DNA of 61,711 nt from CAYMWF01 sp964394085 [NCBI: uncultured Gemmatimonadota bacterium]. GTDB lineage: Bacteria; GCA-2686955; CAYMWF01. The stretch covers positions 12,058 to 73,768 of the forward strand of contig CAYMWF010000019.1 in NCBI GenBank assembly GCA_964394085.1, in the 5' to 3' direction. A model generated the notes under the pieces. The model did no database searches. It was not told the DNA's origin and was given only the letters and a program-made list of their open reading frames with translations. Both the position numbers and the translations under genes were made by a program. This document shows, piece after piece, positions 43,536-52,455 of this stretch. Position 1 is the stretch's first letter; every line of letters begins with the position of its first letter.

Positions 43536-43797
43536 AAGACACCGACGCCGGAAGCCGATAAACGGGAACTCTTCGACAATAGGGCCGTACCCGACCGGAT
43601 TCTTACTGCTTGGAACGTGATACAAGAGGTAACTCCGTGGTAAAATTTTAATCCTCGGGGGATATGGGTTAGCGGGAAGGCTGCCGGCATGCCATCATCT
43701 TGAGTAAGTAGTGGAGTACGCGGACTTTTCCCAGACCGCCATACCTTGTTTTACTCAAACTCGAAGCGAGTGGCGGAAAGGATGGAGATTCAAATAG
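43536..43797. other. Spacer without a recognised gene
   Basis: About 260 bases with no family-like open frame and no strong hairpin. It should contain the promoter for the CHAP-like gene, but no clear -35/-10 pair was found. Confidence 0.4.
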
Positions 43798-44355
43798 ATG
43801 GATAACGGGCGGGAACTTCTGGCGGAATGTGCGGAAAAGCTTGCACGACGCCCATTCCACGGCAACCTGATGGGCCTGCGGTCGAACCTGAAGCCGATCA
43901 CCGACCATTTTCCGGACGGCCCTCGCAGCGATTTTGACGGCAAGTGGTGTGCGGCATTCGTGTATCACTGCTGCGTCAGCTCCGGCTGCAGCCTGCCTCA
44001 CCGCCACCCGGAGCCGCTGACCTGCAACTTCGCCGCGGTTCGCGCATGGCTGGAGTGGGCCAAGCTCCCGCAGAACCGGTTCTATTTTGCCAGGGGTAAC
44101 TCCATGTTTACACCCTGGCGGGGTGACATCGTGATTTACGATCGTGTCTTTGATCCCGGTCCTCACGATCACATGGGAGTTGTCCTGGCCATGATGAAAG
44201 ACCGAATGGTGGTAGCCGAAGGCAATCTGAATAACATCTCGGCTGTTGTTGAAAGAAAACCGGGACGCCACGTTCGAGGATTCGTGCGAATCCCGGACGG
44301 TTATGTATATGAACCAACCAAGGATTGCGGGGATCTCGGTAAACCCCGCGACTGA
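43798..44355 (+). CDS. CHAP-like amidase/peptidase domain protein
   Basis: A 185-residue protein resembling the CHAP/NlpC superfamily of cell-wall amidases and endopeptidases: the nucleophile Cys51 in GKWCAAFVYHC, then WRGDIVIYDR and the histidine of GPHDHMGVVLAM (His125), followed by VVAEGNLN. No signal peptide is visible, so it may act inside the cell or be released by lysis. The spacing of Cys, His and Asn fits. The 5' end ATG is preceded by GGATGGAG at a slightly long distance. Confidence 0.7.
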   Translation: MDNGRELLAECAEKLARRPFHGNLMGLRSNLKPITDHFPDGPRSDFDGKWCAAFVYHCCVSSGCSLPHRHPEPLTCNFAAVRAWLEWAKLPQNRFYFARGNSMFTPWRGDIVIYDRVFDPGPHDHMGVVLAMMKDRMVVAEGNLNNISAVVERKPGRHVRGFVRIPDGYVYEPTKDCGDLGKPRD

Positions 44356-44412
44356 ACGATGAGTTAGTCCGCAATTCTTGTTGCCGAAACAAACTGGAAG
44401 GAGTCATTCGGT

Positions 44413-44628
44413 ATGAATAGACCAGCAGTGGTTATTCCGGTGATAATCTTAATCAACGCCTGTATATGGGGTTTCGTCATGATTATGTCGTCTCATACGC
44501 TGAGCGGTACTGGTGCGTACCAGCAGATACAGAACATCCTCGCCGGCGGCGCAGGTGCTTCGCTTCTGGTTGTCGGAGGCGGTCTTGGCGCCTTGGCGAC
44601 TAAGTTGAATATGAAAAAAGAGCTTTGA
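44413..44628 (+). CDS. Small two-helix membrane protein
   Basis: A 71-residue protein with two hydrophobic segments (about residues 6-27 and 41-60, the second Gly/Ala-rich: ILAGGAGASLLVVGGGLGALA) and a basic tail (KLNMKKEL). It has an excellent ribosome site (GGAAGGAG). Short, but the clear start signal and membrane pattern support a real gene. Function unknown. Confidence 0.6.
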   Translation: MNRPAVVIPVIILINACIWGFVMIMSSHTLSGTGAYQQIQNILAGGAGASLLVVGGGLGALATKLNMKKEL

Positions 44629-44825
44629 GCCAGCCCCTCTTGCAGTGCTCTGCCGGCCACGGTATTCGCCGGATGTTCGAAGCGTACCCGGTCCGGAATC
44701 AGCCTGGGTGTAACAGCGTATTGTAGAAGTTGTGCTCGATGTCGATACCGCTGATCGGGGGCGCTGCGACGTTCCAGCCTTTCCGGTTTTTTTTGGTTGT
44801 GTCGTGTGATATTGTGCAGACAAAA

Positions 44826-44877
44826 CACTCATGATGTGGAAACATGAACGAAGCTGAACAGAAATGAATTTTTCTTT
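44826..44877 (+). pseudogene. Remnant of a methyltransferase 5' end (52-bp repeat, copy 2)
   Basis: Matches 38519-38570 over 52 bases without gaps (about 40 identical). In one frame it reads KLNRNEFFFRYPGA, compared with KLNRIEFLLMNNPI at the start of the methyltransferase at 38541, and then diverges. It lies just upstream of the Nif3-like gene in a 298-base spacer. The simplest reading is a broken copy of a related gene. Confidence 0.5.
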
Positions 44878-44926
44878 CGGTATCCGGGGGCCGTAACCCC
44901 CATGCCTTCGCTCGGTGCAGAAAATT

Positions 44927-45661
44927 ATGAAACTTGAAACAATCGTAGAGTTCCTTGACGGATTCCTGAACGTCAGAGCACATGGCGAGGATACAGGTCT
45001 GAAACATTCCGGCGGGTCCGACGTGCACAGGATCGGTGGCGCCGTCGACCTGTCACTGGAGGCGATTGAACAGGCGAAAGCAACGGAGTGCGACCTGCTG
45101 TTCGTTCATCATGATGCATGGAGCAGCACCGACGCCGACCTGGTCGACAGGAAGTACGGACTATTAAAAAAGCATAACATCTCGCTGTACGTTTCACACG
45201 ATCCTCTTGATCTGCACCCCGAGGTCGGCACGGCCGCCGCTCTGGTGCAGACACTGGGCTGGAAGGTCTCCAGTACGTTCATGGATGGTTTGGGCGTCCT
45301 TGCCGAGCCCATCGGCAATCCCACGGTCGAGGAAGCCGCCCGCCATGTCGCCGCAACCCTGGGAGCCGAATCCCGCCTGGTTTCCACCGGCCCGGACTTG
45401 CAATTCATCGCCGTCATAGCAGGCTGGGGTGCTCGACCCGAATGGATGGCCGAAGCCGGGGCGAAAGGAGCAACTACGTTCCTGTCCGGCGAGGCGATTC
45501 ATTTCGGAAGACTCTATGCCAGGGAGTCCGGCATGAATCTCATTCTAGCCGGGCACTACGCAACCGAGCTGCCCGCTGTCCGGGCGCTTCTCGACCACGT
45601 CGCACGCGAATACGGCCTTGAAACCGAGTTGATTGAGGACGCGGTCTCGGCAGGCTTGTAG
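44927..45661 (+). CDS. Nif3-like dinuclear metal-centre hexameric protein
   Basis: A 244-residue protein of the NIF3/YbgI (GTP cyclohydrolase I type 2-like) family: LLFVHHDAWSSTDADL carries the first metal histidines, LDLHPEVGTAA the next, and GEAIHFGRLYARESGMNLILAGHYATE the C-terminal metal site. The family forms toroidal hexamers with two metal ions per subunit; biological roles are varied and mostly unproven. The ATG at 44927 is likely; a GTG four codons earlier is possible. Confidence 0.85.
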   Translation: MKLETIVEFLDGFLNVRAHGEDTGLKHSGGSDVHRIGGAVDLSLEAIEQAKATECDLLFVHHDAWSSTDADLVDRKYGLLKKHNISLYVSHDPLDLHPEVGTAAALVQTLGWKVSSTFMDGLGVLAEPIGNPTVEEAARHVAATLGAESRLVSTGPDLQFIAVIAGWGARPEWMAEAGAKGATTFLSGEAIHFGRLYARESGMNLILAGHYATELPAVRALLDHVAREYGLETELIEDAVSAGL

Positions 45662-45765
45662 AAACCGCCGAACCACATGTTCAAATCGACGGTGAAGCCC
45701 ACTCCGCGGCTACCTGCAATGCAACAATTCTTCACGAACCTCAAGCTGCCTGAAGGAGCGCTGGC

Positions 45766-46584
45766 ATGAAGGAAAAGAACAATAAAATTGTTATCATAAC
45801 AGGAGCTTCAAGCGGGATTGGCAAGGATACGGCTGAATTATTTGCTTCCAGGGGAAATACTGTCATCTTAGCTGCGAGGAGACTTGATCGTCTTGAGTCC
45901 ATATCGGAAGAGCTGACTGATAAAGGATACAGAAACTCGGTGTTTCCCGTCGATTTATCAGATTCATCAGAAGTTGATAATCTTGTTCGTGTCACATTGG
46001 AGAAATTCGGCCGGATAGATGTTTTGGTGAACAATGCCGGGTTCGGACAGCAGATAGAACTGGAAAAGATGAAATGGGAAGAAATTGAAAGGATGTTTCA
46101 GGTGAATGTGCTCAGTTTGATTGCACTGTCACGTGCAGTCCTTCCCATTATGCGTTCTCATAATAACGGAAGCATAGTCAATATTTCTTCTGTCGGAGGA
46201 CTCGTTCCTCATCCATTGAATACGATATACTGTGCCACTAAACATGCTGTTGTGGGTTTTTCCAGATCATTACGATTGGAGTTGAAAGGAAGCGGGATAA
46301 GAGTCGTCACAATATGTCCCGCAGGAACCAAAACCGAATTCTTCGATGTTGCCGGAAGCAATCTCCCCTTTCCCGACTTCTTCTCCCTTTTTACCGTACC
46401 GGCCTCTAAAGTGGCGGAGGTAATCGTGAGAGAATCTGAAGGAAACAAATCTCTGGTATTTCCTTCTTTAACAGCGTGGTTCCAGGCTAAGCAGGAGAAA
46501 TGGATACCTTTTCTCAGTGAATTCGCAAATATCAAATACAGGGATACTGTTCTTAACATGCGGAAACGACAGATAAATGAATAG
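45766..46584 (+). CDS. Short-chain dehydrogenase/reductase
   Basis: A 272-residue classical SDR: IVIITGASSGIGKDTAELFA, AARRLDRLESISEEL (basic, NADPH-type), DLSD, VNNAGFGQ, NISSVGG, YCATKHAV with catalytic Tyr and Lys, ICPAGTKTEF. AAGGAG precedes the ATG. The last eight bases overlap the nucleotidyltransferase gene, so the two are probably cotranscribed. AT-richer than neighbours on its right. Substrate unknown. Confidence 0.88.
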   Translation: MKEKNNKIVIITGASSGIGKDTAELFASRGNTVILAARRLDRLESISEELTDKGYRNSVFPVDLSDSSEVDNLVRVTLEKFGRIDVLVNNAGFGQQIELEKMKWEEIERMFQVNVLSLIALSRAVLPIMRSHNNGSIVNISSVGGLVPHPLNTIYCATKHAVVGFSRSLRLELKGSGIRVVTICPAGTKTEFFDVAGSNLPFPDFFSLFTVPASKVAEVIVRESEGNKSLVFPSLTAWFQAKQEKWIPFLSEFANIKYRDTVLNMRKRQINE

Positions 46585-47503
46585 TGATATGCTGCATACA
46601 GAATTTTCCGAACAGCCCGGCCTGGAAAGAGTTCCCGGCGAACCTTATCCCGAGCTGCCCTTCGTGTTGGGTGAACTCGTCGCCGGTGTTAAGGACGAAC
46701 TGGCCGGCGACCTGGTCGGAGTCTATCTCGTCGGCTCCCTTGCAACGGGCGGCTTCGATCTCGACAGCGATGTCGATTTCCTGGTTGTAACCGAGAACGA
46801 GCTCACAGAAGAGGCGGTACGGTCGTTACAGAAGATGCACACCCGTATCCACGGCATCGACTGTTATCCCGCTAAACATCTGGAGGGGTCCTACATCAGC
46901 CGCGATGTTCTGAAACGACCGGAGACGGTCGGCGTGCAGCCGCTCTGGTATCTCGACAACGGCAGTACGACGTTCGAGCGTTCGCTCCACGACAACAAGT
47001 GGCATGTACGGCAGGTGCTGCGTGAACGAGGTATCCCGCTTTTCGGTCCAGACCCGGCGAAACTTCTCGATCCGGTTCCGATCGAAGCTCTTCGTTCAGA
47101 AATTTCAGAAATGATGCATCGGATTGCGGATCTCTTCGGCGCCGACATCGACGGGCCGTTGACTTACTGGAATTCAAGATTCGGCCAATCTTACACTATG
47201 TTGACCTACTGCCGAATGCTCCACACGCTGCAAACGGGAGTCGTGCAATCGAAGCTTGCCGGAATGAAGTGGGCAGCGGAGTCGCTGAGCACCGCATGGA
47301 CCGGCTTTATACAGCAGGCATGGAAAGAGCGGGAGGGGGTTCGTTTTTGCGTCAAGATTCGACAGCGGGCCGATACGAAAGCACTCGGGGAAACCCTCAA
47401 ATTCATAAAGTACGCACTACGTCAAATCGAGGAATATTATCCTGCTGAGCCTGAACAAAACGCGACACTCAACAAGGAACCAGACGACCGAGCAACTCGA
47501 TGA
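46577..47503 (+). CDS. Nucleotidyltransferase (aminoglycoside adenylyltransferase-like)
   Basis: A 308-residue protein with the nucleotidyltransferase signature GSLATGGFDLDSDVDFLVV (residues 53-71; GS plus the metal-binding DxD) in the first third and a helical C-terminal domain, as in AadA/DUF4111 proteins. PLWYLDNGSTTFERSLHDN and REVLRERGIPLFGPDP-like text (LRERGIPLFGPDPAKLLDPV) strengthen this. AadA enzymes adenylate streptomycin or spectinomycin; whether this one gives resistance cannot be said. It overlaps the SDR gene by eight bases. Confidence 0.75.
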   Translation: MNSDMLHTEFSEQPGLERVPGEPYPELPFVLGELVAGVKDELAGDLVGVYLVGSLATGGFDLDSDVDFLVVTENELTEEAVRSLQKMHTRIHGIDCYPAKHLEGSYISRDVLKRPETVGVQPLWYLDNGSTTFERSLHDNKWHVRQVLRERGIPLFGPDPAKLLDPVPIEALRSEISEMMHRIADLFGADIDGPLTYWNSRFGQSYTMLTYCRMLHTLQTGVVQSKLAGMKWAAESLSTAWTGFIQQAWKEREGVRFCVKIRQRADTKALGETLKFIKYALRQIEEYYPAEPEQNATLNKEPDDRATR

Positions 47504-47590
47504 GCCGGACGGGGCACATACCGGTTCTCTTATGCACCAGGTGCGAATAGCAGACAATTTCATGGACTTCCGAAAAAAGGGCGGATTCAA

Positions 47591-47998
47591 ATGATCAGGT
47601 ACATTATCGTGAGCGTGTGCAGCGGTATTCTATTTGGCATAATGGACGGTCTTATCAACGCCAATCCTCTGGCCCAAAGGCTGTACAGGGTTTTCGAGCC
47701 CATCGCGGGGAAATCGATAAACGTTCCGGCGGGGTTTGCAATCGATCTCGTCTACGGATTCGCCATGGCGGGAATCTTTCTTCTTCTCCGCGGAAGCCTG
47801 CCGGGTGAATCCTGGGTGGTAAAAGGATTGTTCTTCGGCTTGATCGTCTGGTTTTTCCGGGTGGTGATGCAGGCGGCGTCACAGTGGATGATGTTCGATA
47901 TTCCCGCCGGTGCGATAATCTATACTCTGGTTTGCGGATTGGTCGAAATGCTGATACTTGGGCTGCTATACGGCCTTACCTTGAAACCTTCCGTATGA
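47591..47998 (+). CDS. Small integral membrane protein
   Basis: A 135-residue protein with four predicted membrane helices (about 3-18, 45-66, 77-95, 103-128). Gly-rich helices and the phrase YGFAMAGIFLLLRGSLPGESW are typical of small bacterial membrane proteins of unknown role. No signal peptide cleavage site, no catalytic motif. Real gene by composition and by GGGCGG upstream. Confidence 0.65.
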   Translation: MIRYIIVSVCSGILFGIMDGLINANPLAQRLYRVFEPIAGKSINVPAGFAIDLVYGFAMAGIFLLLRGSLPGESWVVKGLFFGLIVWFFRVVMQAASQWMMFDIPAGAIIYTLVCGLVEMLILGLLYGLTLKPSV

Positions 47999-48142
47999 AT
48001 GAACCTGATTCGGTGATGACCGGGATCGGAACGAACGGAAAGATCTCATTTGTGAAACGCAGCATTATACCGGGTGTTACAGAAGCAAAGGGAAACGAAC
48101 GGATGTGTGAATTTCAGGATTCACCCTTTCCAAAAAGACACC

Positions 48143-49039
48143 ATGACAGGTAAAGAAAAACTCGAGGAAATCCTGAAGGGCCGGATACCGGATTCCCCGC
48201 CGCACTGGGAACTGGTCTTCCAGATAGAGAAGGCGATGTTCGGCATGGATCGGGATGCTGTTGCTTCGACCGACCTGCCGCATTTCCAGCTGGACGTATA
48301 CAACCGCCTCATCGACGAATACGATTGGGCCGCCGTCAGCGGGGGCTACGATCCGGTCGAAATCGAAAGAACGAAAACCGCCCTGGGGCACAAAGCGCTG
48401 GTTCCCGCTTATGAAGGCGACGGCGTGTTCTGGATGCCGACTGGCGAAAACATGATGGATTTCGCTGTTCGGCTGTATGAACACCGGACCGCCCTCCATG
48501 AAGAAGCCCGCGAGAAATGCGATAACGCAAAGCGGTTCTTCAGACAAGCCGCTGACGCCGGCGCTGATTTTTTCGTGCTCACGTATGATTTCGGATACAA
48601 TGATGCGCCTTTCGTTTCGCCGCAGCATTTCGCAGACATCGTCACGCCCTATCTCACGGAAATAGTCCAGAGCATCCACGACCTCGGCAAAAAAGTGATC
48701 CTGCATTCCGACGGCTGTCTCAACCTGATCCTCGACCAGCTGTATTCGACAGGGCTTGACGGCTATCAGTCCGTAGATCCCCAGGGAAATATGGATATCA
48801 AGAAAGTCCGGGCTCTCTACCCGGACTGGATTCTCATGGGTAATGTCGCCTGCAACATGCTTCAAGACGTAAACGAGAAGAGGATCCGGGAGTCGGTGCG
48901 TTACTGCATGACCCATGGCGGTGCAGGCAGGCCGTATATATTCTCGACCTCAAACTGTATTTACGAAGGCATGCCCGCTGAGAGCTATAAGATCATGTTT
49001 GACGAATACCGCCGCATTATGCAGATGAAACAGTCATGA
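48143..49039 (+). CDS. Uroporphyrinogen decarboxylase-family protein (likely methyltransferase-like)
   Basis: A 298-residue URO-D superfamily barrel. Visible: GKEKLEEILKGRIPD at the start, AGADFFVLTYDFGYNDAPFVSPQHFADIVTPYL, LGKKVILHSDGCLNLILDQL and GLDGYQSVDPQGNMD. The VILHSDGC stretch takes the place of the His-x-Cys zinc motif of corrinoid methyltransferases (MtbA/MtaA) and suggests this is not a haem-pathway enzyme. No corrinoid protein gene is nearby. The ATG at 48143 starts the family-like N-terminus; the frame is open 23 codons upstream. Overlaps the next gene by four bases (ATGA). Confidence 0.8.
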   Translation: MTGKEKLEEILKGRIPDSPPHWELVFQIEKAMFGMDRDAVASTDLPHFQLDVYNRLIDEYDWAAVSGGYDPVEIERTKTALGHKALVPAYEGDGVFWMPTGENMMDFAVRLYEHRTALHEEAREKCDNAKRFFRQAADAGADFFVLTYDFGYNDAPFVSPQHFADIVTPYLTEIVQSIHDLGKKVILHSDGCLNLILDQLYSTGLDGYQSVDPQGNMDIKKVRALYPDWILMGNVACNMLQDVNEKRIRESVRYCMTHGGAGRPYIFSTSNCIYEGMPAESYKIMFDEYRRIMQMKQS

Positions 49040-49788
49040 AGGAATCAGATCTTTATCCGCCCCTGAAGCGGTTTCTGGAATCTCAGAATTATGAGGTAAA
49101 GGGGGAGGTCCAGGACTGTGATGTCCTGGCGGTCCGCGGCAGCGAAACCCCTGTCGTCGTGGAACTCAAGCTCTCACTCAATCTCGAGGTAGTCCTTCAG
49201 GCGGTTGAAAGATTATCGCTGACTCCGAAAGTCTACATCGGCATCCCGGAACAAACCAAAATACTGAAAAGACGGAGGAAGCACATCTTCAAGCTGCTCA
49301 GGATGCTTGGATTGGGGCTGGTTGTTATTGATACGGCCAGGGAGAGCGACGGTGTAAAGGTGCTTATCGATCCCGGCGAGTATAAACCCCGCCTGTCGAA
49401 GCACCGGAAAGAGCGCCTCCTTGGTGAATTCGTAAAGCGGGTCGGCGACCCGAACCTCGGAGGGAGCGAAAAGAGAAAGGGCATTTTGACCGCCTACCGG
49501 CAGCGAGCCCTGGCGATTGCCCGGTTTCTGCAGGAGGAAGGGCCGACCAAGGCTTCACACATCGCCCGGGCGCTTCGAGAGCCGAACGCCCGGAATATCG
49601 TATACAGAGACGTGTACGGCTGGTTCGACAGGGTCTCGCATGGTGTGTATGAACTCTCCCCCCGGGGAAAGCGGGAAATTCCTCTCTGGCGGGGGGAAAC
49701 AGAGACCCCAATCTCGGCAAGCCGGGCAACCAATCGCAACTCAGCCGGAAAAACGGCTGCCCGCGGCCACGCTGAAGAGCGCCCCTGA
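49036..49788 (+). CDS. DUF2161-family PD-(D/E)XK-like protein
   Basis: A 250-residue protein. The first 110 residues, ESDLYPPLKRFLESQNYEVKGEVQDCDVLAV ... PVVVELKLSLNLEVVLQAVERL, match the DUF2161 family with a PD-(D/E)XK-type nuclease core (acidic residue at CDV and ELK). The second half (ALAIARFLQEEGPTKASHIARAL) looks like a winged-helix DNA-binding part. A nuclease or DNA-modification role is plausible but unproven. Its ATG overlaps the URO-D gene stop, pointing to one transcript. Confidence 0.8.
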   Translation: MKESDLYPPLKRFLESQNYEVKGEVQDCDVLAVRGSETPVVVELKLSLNLEVVLQAVERLSLTPKVYIGIPEQTKILKRRRKHIFKLLRMLGLGLVVIDTARESDGVKVLIDPGEYKPRLSKHRKERLLGEFVKRVGDPNLGGSEKRKGILTAYRQRALAIARFLQEEGPTKASHIARALREPNARNIVYRDVYGWFDRVSHGVYELSPRGKREIPLWRGETETPISASRATNRNSAGKTAARGHAEERP

Positions 49789-49823
49789 GCGGTAATTGTG
49801 CACTGGACTCCAGGGAGATCGGA

Positions 49824-50339
49824 ATGGACTTGAAATTCGTTGCAGCTTCAATCAACGACAAGGTCGCCCTGCTCGAATGGCTGCGTTCGGACGATTGGCC
49901 TTACCATGGTCAAGCGACCTTCGAGCATATCGAGAATGTCTATTTCGGAGACTCTGTGGAAACATTCTGGATTGTCGCCGACGGCTCAGAGCGGGTAGGA
50001 TTGCTCAGGCTGTATGATCTGGAAGATTATACTCCGATGTTCGACATTCGCGTTCTGAGCCCGCACCGCGGTTCCGGTATTGGAACGAAGTCCGTAAAGT
50101 GGCTGACGAATTATATCTTCACGAAATGGCCGGTCAAGGGCCGCATCGAAGGATATACCCGGCGGGACAACACCTCGATGCGTCGCGTATTCAAAAAATG
50201 CGGCTACGTCAAAGAGGCGCATCACAGGAGCTCGTGGCCTGGCAGAAACGGCCAAATGTATGATAGCATCGGCTATTGCGTGCTGAGAGTGGATTGGGAG
50301 AAGAACATACTTACGCCGGTAGACTGGGAAGATGAGTAG
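49824..50339 (+). CDS. GNAT-family N-acetyltransferase
   Basis: A 171-residue GNAT: FDIRVLSPHRGSGIGTKSVKWLTNYIF holds the acetyl-CoA motif (R-x-x-G-x-G), GYTRRDNTSMRRVFKKCGYVKEAHHR the C-terminal half. GGGAG is positioned before the ATG. Similar to RimJ-type acetyltransferases in layout; acceptor unknown. Separated by 35 bases from the gene before. Confidence 0.87.
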   Translation: MDLKFVAASINDKVALLEWLRSDDWPYHGQATFEHIENVYFGDSVETFWIVADGSERVGLLRLYDLEDYTPMFDIRVLSPHRGSGIGTKSVKWLTNYIFTKWPVKGRIEGYTRRDNTSMRRVFKKCGYVKEAHHRSSWPGRNGQMYDSIGYCVLRVDWEKNILTPVDWEDE

Positions 50340-50421
50340 AACATGGGAGCTCATCGCTATGCCACTGGTTCAGAAAGAAGACAACAGGGCGGGTACAATC
50401 GTATAAAAGCACGAGGACTAT

Positions 50422-51102
50422 ATGAATCTGAAAGACCAGATGGATAGAATCTACCGGGAACTGCTCCCGGGCGACATCCCCTGGAATATTGATGATCCTC
50501 CCGATGCCCTGAAGGAGCTCGTCGACTCGGGCCGGGTAACACCATGCGATGCCGTGGATCTGGGATGCGGGACCGGCAACTACGCGGTATGGCTGGCGTC
50601 TAAAGGGTTCAGGATGACGGGGCTGGATCTCTCACCGGGGGCCATAGAGCTTGCATCGGACCTTGCGGCGAGGAAGGATGTCGCCTGCCGTTTCGCCGCA
50701 ATGGATCTGACCGGCGAAGTGGAGGAGCTGGACGAAGCCTTCGACTTTGCTTACGACTGGGAGGTGCTCCACCATGTATTCCCCGAGAAGCGGGAGCAGT
50801 ATGTTTTGAATGTTCACCGAATGCTGCGCTCCGGCGGCAGGTATTTCTCCCTCTGTTTCAGCGAACAGGAACCTGCCAGCTTCGGAGGCGCCGGAAAGTA
50901 CAGGATGACCCCCCTGGGCACTACCCTCTATTTCTCGTCGGAACTCGAGTTGCGCGAACTCTTCGAACCCCTGTTCGAGATCGAGAGTATGCGAACGGTC
51001 GAAGTAGCCGGAAAGATGGCCCCTCACATGGCGGTGGAGGCACTGATGCTCAAGAAGGAAAATATCCGTCGGAATCAAGCTCTCCGAACCGGTGTAAAAT
51101 GA
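50422..51102 (+). CDS. Class I SAM-dependent methyltransferase
   Basis: A 226-residue methyltransferase. IYRELLPGDIPWNIDDPPDAL at the start and AVDLGCGTGNYAVWLASKGF (motif I), TGLDLSPGAIELA (II), FAYDWEVLHH (IV) and RMLRSGGRYFSLCFSEQEP follow the pattern of small-molecule or thiopurine/tellurite-type methyltransferases. GAGG precedes the ATG. Its end overlaps the DUF1697 gene start by four bases; this begins a run of three overlapping genes. Confidence 0.87.
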   Translation: MNLKDQMDRIYRELLPGDIPWNIDDPPDALKELVDSGRVTPCDAVDLGCGTGNYAVWLASKGFRMTGLDLSPGAIELASDLAARKDVACRFAAMDLTGEVEELDEAFDFAYDWEVLHHVFPEKREQYVLNVHRMLRSGGRYFSLCFSEQEPASFGGAGKYRMTPLGTTLYFSSELELRELFEPLFEIESMRTVEVAGKMAPHMAVEALMLKKENIRRNQALRTGVK

Positions 51103-51659
51103 GTATCTACATTGCTCTTTTCAGAGGCATAAATGTTGGAGGAAAGAATCCCCTGCCGATGAAGGTTCTGGTCGATATTCTTGAAACCCTGGGATCCAGG
51201 AACGTAGAAACGTATATTCAAAGCGGCAACGCTGTATTTCAACACGGGGAACCGGATGCCCTTCGGCTGACACTCAAAATACAGGCTGAAATACGGACGC
51301 GCTGCGGCTTCGAGCCCCATGTGCTGCTGCTTCGTCCGGAGGAGTTTGAAGCGGCCTTTGCTGGGAATCCGTTTCGAGAAGCTGTATCTCAACCGAAAAC
51401 CCTCCACGTAGCCTTCCTGGCCTCTGCGCCGGTGAAGCCCGATCTGAAAAAGCTTGAGATCCTGAGAAAGAACAGCGAACGCTTCTCGCTCAAGGATAAA
51501 GTCTTCTACCTGCATGCACCGGAAGGTCTCGGCAGGTCGAAACTCGCGGCAGGTCTGGAGAAATCACTGGGCGTTTCTCTGACGTCTCGGAATTGGCGGA
51601 CCGTTTGTTCGGTCCGATCGATGCTGCCGGCAGTTGAGGGTGAAAAGGAGGAGGAATGA
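51099..51659 (+). CDS. DUF1697-family protein
   Basis: A 186-residue DUF1697 protein: MSIYIALFRGINVGGKNPLPMKVL is the family signature, followed by GSRNVETYIQSGNAVF and, near the end, GLGRSKLAAGLEKSLGVSLTSRNWRTV. The family is widespread, cytoplasmic and of unknown function. Start overlaps the methyltransferase stop (ATGA) and its stop overlaps the next gene in the same manner. Confidence 0.92.
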   Translation: MSIYIALFRGINVGGKNPLPMKVLVDILETLGSRNVETYIQSGNAVFQHGEPDALRLTLKIQAEIRTRCGFEPHVLLLRPEEFEAAFAGNPFREAVSQPKTLHVAFLASAPVKPDLKKLEILRKNSERFSLKDKVFYLHAPEGLGRSKLAAGLEKSLGVSLTSRNWRTVCSVRSMLPAVEGEKEEE

Positions 51660-52432
51660 AGCCGTCGACGATCAAGCTCAACCGCATGTATGACGATCTT
51701 GCCTATTTATGGCCGCTGATAAGCCCGCCCGAAGACTATGCAACGGAATCTCGCGCCTGGCTTGAAGCTCTGCGGAGCAGGCTTGGACCGGGGCGCCACG
51801 AGGTACTCGAACTCGGCGCGGGCGGAGGTCACAACCTGTCGCACCTGACCGGACACTTCCGGATGACCGCCGTTGACCTGTCGGAACGGATGCTCGAGCA
51901 TTCCAGAGAACTCAATCCCGACGTCGAGCATCGAACCGGAGACATGCGAACCGTCCGTCTGAACAGGAAGTTCAAGGCGGTCATCATCCACGACGCTATC
52001 GACTACATGTTGACCGCGGCAGACCTCCGGGCGACCTTTGCCACCGCCGCCGCGCACCTGGAACCCGGCGGGATCTTCATTACCTCACCTGATCATTTCA
52101 AAGAGACATTCAAAGATCCCAGCCTGTATTCCAGCACGGGATCGGACGGAAGAATCGAGCTTACATTCATCGAGTTCGATTACGATCCGGATCCCGGAGA
52201 TACTACAATCGAGTCGCTGATGTTCTACCTTATCCGGGAGGGCGGGGAACTGCGGGTAGAACACGATCGCCATGTAACCGGCCTGTTCCCCCTGCAGACA
52301 TGGCTCGATTTGATGGAGGAAGCGGGTTTCAGAACCGAACAGGTTCCCTGCGAGCCCGGCGACGACCCCCGGCAATCTCTCCTGCTCGTCGGAACGCTAA
52401 GGGAGAGTATAAACTCCGAGGGTGGCAGCTGA
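51656..52432 (+). CDS. Class I SAM-dependent methyltransferase
   Basis: A 258-residue methyltransferase with MYDDLAYLWPLISPPEDYATES at the start, motif I VLELGAGGGHNLSHL, motif II MTAVDLSERMLEHSRELNP, motif IV AVIIHDAIDYMLT and LEPGGIFITSPDH. GGAGGA lies just before its ATG, which overlaps the DUF1697 stop. Substrate unknown. Confidence 0.87.
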   Translation: MKPSTIKLNRMYDDLAYLWPLISPPEDYATESRAWLEALRSRLGPGRHEVLELGAGGGHNLSHLTGHFRMTAVDLSERMLEHSRELNPDVEHRTGDMRTVRLNRKFKAVIIHDAIDYMLTAADLRATFATAAAHLEPGGIFITSPDHFKETFKDPSLYSSTGSDGRIELTFIEFDYDPDPGDTTIESLMFYLIREGGELRVEHDRHVTGLFPLQTWLDLMEEAGFRTEQVPCEPGDDPRQSLLLVGTLRESINSEGGS

Positions 52433-52455
52433 AAAGCAACCGGGAGAATCCGTGG

